Origin: Bacteroidales bacterium
GTDB taxonomy: Bacteria > Bacteroidota > Bacteroidia > Bacteroidales > F082
Assembly (NCBI GenBank): GCA_024400425.1
Contig: JAKSMV010000028.1
Coordinates: 1 to 35,696, forward strand
Direction: 5' to 3'
Length of the DNA: 35,696 nt
Numbering within the stretch: position 1 is the first letter of the stretch; each line of letters starts with the position of its first letter. Both the position numbers and the translations under genes were made by a program. Of this stretch, positions 32,045 through 35,696 are shown piece after piece. The notes beneath the pieces were generated by a model. The model had not been told where the DNA came from, did not search any database, and saw only the letters and a program-made list of their open reading frames with translations.

Positions 32045-32531
32045 TTTCACCTCCTTTGTTAAAGCGGTGCAACGACACGTTAAACTTGATGATGAACAAC
32101 AGCAGGAAAATGAAATAAATCGAATAGGCAAAATACGTGTACACCATTCCATAGATGGTTAAAGTGCCAAACAGGAAAACCGCCGCACTGACCAAAGTGG
32201 CCCAAACCAGACTGCGCTCGCGAAGTTGCCTAACAAACTCGTCCTCAACTTTTTCCCTTGAAAAACCAACAAGGATGAGGCCGATGGTCATAAAAATCAG
32301 AATGAATGTAAAAATCGAACAATCCGCCATTTTGAACAGTCCCGGATCTTTCCCTTCATCCGACAGAAAGCCTAAAGGATCGTCATCAAAAAGTGCTGGC
32401 ATTTTTAAGTCAGGATTCCAATCGTAACATATTGACGCGACAAAAAAAGCGATGGTAGCCGCCAACGTGATTCCAGTAACCACCCACCCGATTGCCTTGA
32501 ACCGATGTGGAAACAAATAATTCTTTTCCAT
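32034..32531 (-). CDS. Membrane protein co-transcribed with the XRE regulator
   Basis: The 165-residue protein begins MEKNYLFPHRFKAIGWVVTG. It has about four hydrophobic segments (near 13-33, 72-92, 110-128, 131-152) and a conserved-looking cytoplasmic stretch SREKVEDEFVRQLRERSLVW. I recognise the pattern as one that accompanies small XRE regulators in Bacteroidota, but the function is unknown. The start at 32531 is preferred over an upstream in-frame ATG because the promoter box at 32561-32568 lies between them. Confidence 0.75.
   Translation of the reverse strand: MEKNYLFPHRFKAIGWVVTGITLAATIAFFVASICYDWNPDLKMPALFDDDPLGFLSDEGKDPGLFKMADCSIFTFILIFMTIGLILVGFSREKVEDEFVRQLRERSLVWATLVSAAVFLFGTLTIYGMVYTYFAYSIYFIFLLLFIIKFNVSLHRFNKGGENEE
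32049..32055 (-). promoter_or_regulatory. Perfect Shine-Dalgarno of the XRE gene
   Basis: The minus strand reads AAAGGAGGTGAAAATG, a full match to the 16S anti-Shine-Dalgarno core. It is built from the last codons (K-G-G-E) of the membrane protein gene. No other start in the window has such a site. Confidence 0.7.
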
Positions 32532-32560
32532 AGTTTGAGATTTTAATTGGTTTGATGCCG

Positions 32561-32568
32561 CAAAAGTA
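32561..32568 (-). promoter_or_regulatory. -7 promoter box of the membrane protein/XRE operon
   Basis: The minus strand reads TACTTTTG, 29 bases before the ATG at 32531. Confidence 0.5.
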
Positions 32569-32673
32569 AAGCAAACTTTACAAATAGACAAATTAATTTG
32601 TCACTATTTTACAAAGACAAGAAGATTTTTCCTGTTTGCTCATTTCTTTTATTGCCCAAAACGACAATTTTCA

Positions 32674-32681
32674 TAATATTG
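32674..32681 (+). promoter_or_regulatory. -7-like promoter box of the OPT transporter gene
   Basis: TAATATTG is one base from TAnnTTTG and lies 42 bases before the ATG at 32724. Confidence 0.35.
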
Positions 32682-32723
32682 CAGACGGAAAGAAAAACGT
32701 GCAATCTAAACAAACTCATCAAT

Positions 32724-34730
32724 ATGGAAAACGAAAATTTCAAACTGCCCGAGAATGCGCATCGCGAACTGAAACCGGGCGAAGAGTACGAACCCATCTT
32801 GTCGAAAAACAAGAAGTATCAGGAAGTTACCGTTTGGTCGGTCGTCACTGGTCTGTTGATGACCATTCTGTTTTCGGCGGCTGCTGCTTACCTCGGACTG
32901 AAAGTCGGCCAGGTGTTTGAAGCCGCCATCCCGATTGCCATCATTGCCATCGGCTTGTCGGGACTGGCCAAGAAAAACGACGCACTTTCGCAAAACGTCA
33001 TCATTCAATCCATCGGCGGCTGCTCGGGCGGCGTGGTGGCTGGCGCCATCTTCACGCTTCCGGCACTTTACATTCTGCAAGGCAAGGGCTACGCCATCGA
33101 AATCAATTTCTGGCAGGTGTTCATCAGCTCGCTGCTGGGCGGCATTTTGGGCATCCTGTTCCTCATTCCTTTCCGCAAATATTTCGTCAAGGAACAACAC
33201 GGCAAATTCCCGTTCCCTGAAGCCACGGCTACAACGCAGGTCTTGGTCAGCGGACAGAAAAAAGGCAAGGATTCCTTATTGCTGGTTGTCAGCGGTTTGA
33301 TTGGAGGTCTTTACGATTTCATCGTCGCCACTTTCGGCTGGTGGTCGGAGACCATCACCACACGCATGATGGGCTGGGGCGCTGCCTTGGCCGACAAAGC
33401 CAAACTGATGTTCAAGGTGAACACCGGCGCTGCCGTGCTCGGCTTGGGTTATATCATCGGACTGAAATATGCCTTCATCATCTGCTGCGGCTCATTGCTG
33501 GTCTGGTTCATCATCATTCCTGGCATGAACCTCATTTGGGGCGACCAAATCATCGACCTGATGAATGCCGGCATCACCTCAACCATCGGGCAGATGGCTC
33601 CTGAAGAAATCTTCAAGAACTACGCCCGCCACATCGGCATCGGCGGCATTGCCATGGCCGGTGTCATCAGCATCATCAAATCGTGGGGCGTCATTAAGTC
33701 GTCGGTCGGACTAGCAGCCAACGAATTCAAAGGCAAGAAAACCAGCAACGAACCTGTTGACCGCACCCAAAGCGACCTTTCCATGAAGACCATCATCATC
33801 GGAATCGTGGCCGTGTTGCTCATCACCTTCCTGTTCTTCTGGTTTGGTGTTGTGCATAACGTTGGCCATGCTGCCATCGGCATTTTGGTCGTCGCCGTCA
33901 TTGCATTTTTGTTTACCACTGTGGCCGCCAACGCCATTGCCATCGTAGGTTCCAATCCTGTCAGCGGCATGACCCTGATGACTTTGATTTTGGCTTCCTT
34001 GGTCATGGTAGCCGCCGGTTTGAGCGGTGCCGAAGGCATGACTGCCGCATTAATAATAGGTGGCGTGGTCTGCACGGCTTTGGCTGTGGCTGGCGCTTTC
34101 ATCACCGACCTGAAGGTAGGTTACTGGATTGGCACCACGCCTAAGAAACAAGAGATTTGGAAATTTGTCGGTGTCGCAGTTGCTTCTGCAACCGTGGCTG
34201 GCGTCATCATGGTGCTGAACAAAGCCTACGGTTTTGTCGGCGACGATGCTTTGGTTGCACCGCAAGCCAACGCCATGTCGGCTGTCATCGAGCCTATGAT
34301 GTCGGGCGGCAGCGCACCTTGGCTGCTTTACGGCATTGGTGCTGCCATCGCCTTGATTCTCAATTTCATTAAAGTTCCGGCATTGCCATTTGCTTTGGGC
34401 ATGTTCATCCCGATTGACCTCAACGTGCCGTTGCTCATTGGCGGCGCCGTGTCGTGGTTTGTCAGCACACGCAGCAAAGACCAGAAACTCAACGATGCAC
34501 GCTATAACCGCGGCACCCTCATTGCCTCAGGTTTCATTGCCGGTGGCGCCTTGATGGGTGTGGTCAGCGCCATCCTCAAGTTCTGCAATGTCGATGCTGT
34601 GGCTCGTACAGCCGATGGCGGATTGTTCAACGAACTCCCGATTGCAGGCCTCATCGCCTTGGTCATGTATATCGCCATCATCGTTTACATGATTTGGGAC
34701 AGCAAACGCGCAAAGGTGGAAGAAGAATAA
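32724..34730 (+). CDS. OPT-family oligopeptide transporter
   Basis: The protein is 668 residues from the ATG at 32724; the 42 codons upstream in frame are excluded because they cover the promoter region. It has many membrane segments and typical OPT motifs: AAAYLGLKVGQVFEAAIPIA, NVIIQSIGGCSGGVVAGAIF and KFPFPEATATTQVL. VGSNPVSGMTLMTLILASLV, PFALGMFIPIDLNVPLLIGG and YNRGTLIASGFIAGGALMGV are also present. These transporters move peptides or metal-chelate compounds across the inner membrane by proton coupling. The specific substrate is not readable. It is a single gene. Confidence 0.9.
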   Translation: MENENFKLPENAHRELKPGEEYEPILSKNKKYQEVTVWSVVTGLLMTILFSAAAAYLGLKVGQVFEAAIPIAIIAIGLSGLAKKNDALSQNVIIQSIGGCSGGVVAGAIFTLPALYILQGKGYAIEINFWQVFISSLLGGILGILFLIPFRKYFVKEQHGKFPFPEATATTQVLVSGQKKGKDSLLLVVSGLIGGLYDFIVATFGWWSETITTRMMGWGAALADKAKLMFKVNTGAAVLGLGYIIGLKYAFIICCGSLLVWFIIIPGMNLIWGDQIIDLMNAGITSTIGQMAPEEIFKNYARHIGIGGIAMAGVISIIKSWGVIKSSVGLAANEFKGKKTSNEPVDRTQSDLSMKTIIIGIVAVLLITFLFFWFGVVHNVGHAAIGILVVAVIAFLFTTVAANAIAIVGSNPVSGMTLMTLILASLVMVAAGLSGAEGMTAALIIGGVVCTALAVAGAFITDLKVGYWIGTTPKKQEIWKFVGVAVASATVAGVIMVLNKAYGFVGDDALVAPQANAMSAVIEPMMSGGSAPWLLYGIGAAIALILNFIKVPALPFALGMFIPIDLNVPLLIGGAVSWFVSTRSKDQKLNDARYNRGTLIASGFIAGGALMGVVSAILKFCNVDAVARTADGGLFNELPIAGLIALVMYIAIIVYMIWDSKRAKVEEE

Positions 34731-34739
34731 AAATTTGAC

Positions 34740-34747
34740 TATTTTTG
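34740..34747 (+). promoter_or_regulatory. -7 promoter box of the RhuM-like gene
   Basis: TATTTTTG starts 9 bases after the OPT transporter stop and lies 33 bases before the ATG at 34781. Confidence 0.5.
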
Positions 34748-34780
34748 CAAACGGATATTGTAGAGGCGTAGCACTGATTT

Positions 34781-35620
34781 ATGGACGACAAAAACGAAAT
34801 AATATTATACCAGCCTAACGAAGAGATAAAGCTCGAAGTTCGTCTTGATAATGAGACGGTTTGGCTGACACAAGCACAAATGGCAGAGTTGTTTGGTGTT
34901 CAACGTCAGGCTATTACGAAACATCTGAAGAATATTTTTGACAGCGGAGAACTTGACAAAGGTTCAACTAGTTCCATTTTGGAACTACTTCAAAAGGAAG
35001 GTGGCAGGATGGTTAATCGACAAGTTGAACTATACAACCTTGATGTAATTATCTCTGTTGGTTTCAGAGTAAATACCAAACGAGGTATTCAGTTCCGTCA
35101 GTGGGCAAACAAAGTCTTAAAAGAGTATTTATTGCGAGGTTATTCTATCAACCAACGGTTTGAGCGACTTGAACAACGTGTTGCCGAAACCGAGAATAAA
35201 ATAGATTTCTTTGTCCGCACATCGTTGCCGCCCGTGGAAGGAATATTCTACAATGGACAAATATTCGAAGCTTATAAATTTGTAAACGATTTAATCCGAA
35301 GTGCCAAACATCAAATAACATTGATAGACAATTACATAGATGATTCGGTACTCGCCATGTTGGACAAACGTGCTGAGAATGTCAGAACACAAATATATAC
35401 TCAAGAAATTAATAGTAAATTGCAGACTGACATTGATAAGCATAATAGTCAATACAAAGAAATTGAAGTGACAGTTTTCAAGAATTGTCACGACAGATTC
35501 TTAATCATTGACAACGATGTTTATCATATTGGTGCTTCCATTAAAGATTTAGGTAAACGTTGGTTTGCTTTCTGCAAAATGGGAATATCCGCAAATGAGA
35601 TTTTAAACAAACTAAAATAG
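34781..35620 (+). CDS. RhuM-family protein with a phospholipase-D-like C-terminal domain
   Basis: The 279-residue protein has two parts. Residues about 8-120 are a virulence-RhuM domain (ETVWLTQAQMAELFGVQRQA, then ISVGFRVNTKRGIQFRQWAN), a helix-turn-helix-containing module of probable DNA binding. A short coiled coil (about 125-145) leads to residues 150-265 with LIDNYIDDSVLAML and CHDRFLIIDNDVYHIGASIK. The latter is an HxKxxxxD-like motif with arginine in place of lysine (H237, R239, D244), followed by a G-A-S, as in phospholipase-D-fold enzymes. The gene is AT-rich compared with the OPT gene upstream, suggesting transfer. Its cellular role is unknown. Confidence 0.75.
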   Translation: MDDKNEIILYQPNEEIKLEVRLDNETVWLTQAQMAELFGVQRQAITKHLKNIFDSGELDKGSTSSILELLQKEGGRMVNRQVELYNLDVIISVGFRVNTKRGIQFRQWANKVLKEYLLRGYSINQRFERLEQRVAETENKIDFFVRTSLPPVEGIFYNGQIFEAYKFVNDLIRSAKHQITLIDNYIDDSVLAMLDKRAENVRTQIYTQEINSKLQTDIDKHNSQYKEIEVTVFKNCHDRFLIIDNDVYHIGASIKDLGKRWFAFCKMGISANEILNKLK

Positions 35621-35696
35621 CAAATAACGAAAACAGAAAAGTAATCATTAAACTAACATATTAAAACATAACGCATTAGCTATTATTCACATTCAA
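35621..35696. other. AT-rich end of window without recognisable feature
   Basis: The last 76 bases after the RhuM-like gene are AT-rich. I see no start, hairpin or promoter box that I would defend; the neighbour that might explain the RhuM-like gene lies beyond the edge. Confidence 0.3.

Noticed and set aside
1..35696. CRISPR array, prophage or insertion sequence
   Set aside because: I saw no spaced direct repeats, transposase, integrase or phage structural genes in either strand.

Overview
The window is chromosomal DNA from a bacterium of the phylum Bacteroidota, most likely order Bacteroidales. The evidence is consistent. Most gene starts are preceded by the Bacteroidota -7 promoter box (TAnnTTTG, usually TATTTTTG or TACTTTTG). 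Shine-Dalgarno sequences are almost absent. Several families are typical of the phylum: a TonB receptor with a carboxypeptidase-like N-terminal domain, an HU-SPOR protein, DUF2851, PorT, and the zapA / 6S RNA / rny order. Base composition looks moderate, with clearly AT-richer patches at the toxin-antitoxin pair (about 3.0-3.7 kb) and at the last gene (34.8-35.6 kb).

Layout. 1-3 kb: the 5' end of a glycogen branching enzyme gene, an unknown membrane protein, a short remnant of an AAA ATPase gene, and a cytoplasmic GH13 alpha-glucan hydrolase. 3.0-5.5 kb: a RelB/RelE-type toxin-antitoxin pair directly followed by a secreted GH29 alpha-L-fucosidase with a PA14 domain. 5.5-8.4 kb: a CpcT/CpeT-like secreted protein and a TonB-dependent receptor. 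8.6-12.0 kb: a minus-strand operon of a Gfo/Idh/MocA oxidoreductase, a lipoprotein and an undecaprenyl-phosphate sugar transferase. 12-16.6 kb: protein-isoaspartate methyltransferase, a DUF853/HerA-like ATPase, TrmB, and a PspC plus LiaF-like membrane stress pair.

16.8-19.6 kb: menaquinone methyltransferase UbiE, the type IX secretion protein PorT, tRNA-Glu(UUC) and lipoate-protein ligase. 19.6-25.0 kb: a minus-strand block of an unknown secreted protein, Tgt, an LptF/LptG permease, a deoxynucleoside kinase, KdsB and an HU-SPOR protein. 25.0-28.7 kb: a family 2 glycosyltransferase, ribonuclease Y, a structured RNA that I read as 6S RNA, ZapA and a ZapB-like coiled-coil protein. 28.9-35.7 kb: a lipoprotein 5'-nucleotidase, a DUF2851 protein, a membrane protein with a small XRE regulator, an OPT transporter and a RhuM/phospholipase-D-like fusion protein.

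Most of the window is housekeeping: envelope and lipopolysaccharide synthesis (KdsB, LptF/G, sugar transferase), tRNA modification (TrmB, Tgt), cofactors (UbiE, LplA), RNA turnover and cell division. Accessory content is limited to the ATPase remnant, the toxin-antitoxin pair, the RhuM fusion and possibly the membrane/XRE pair. I do not see a clear new multi-gene system. The best leads are the 6S RNA, the zinc-ligand-free Tgt, a repeat-like hairpin that forms the end of kdsB, the perfect Shine-Dalgarno in front of the XRE gene, the toxin-antitoxin/fucosidase arrangement and the RhuM/PLD fusion.
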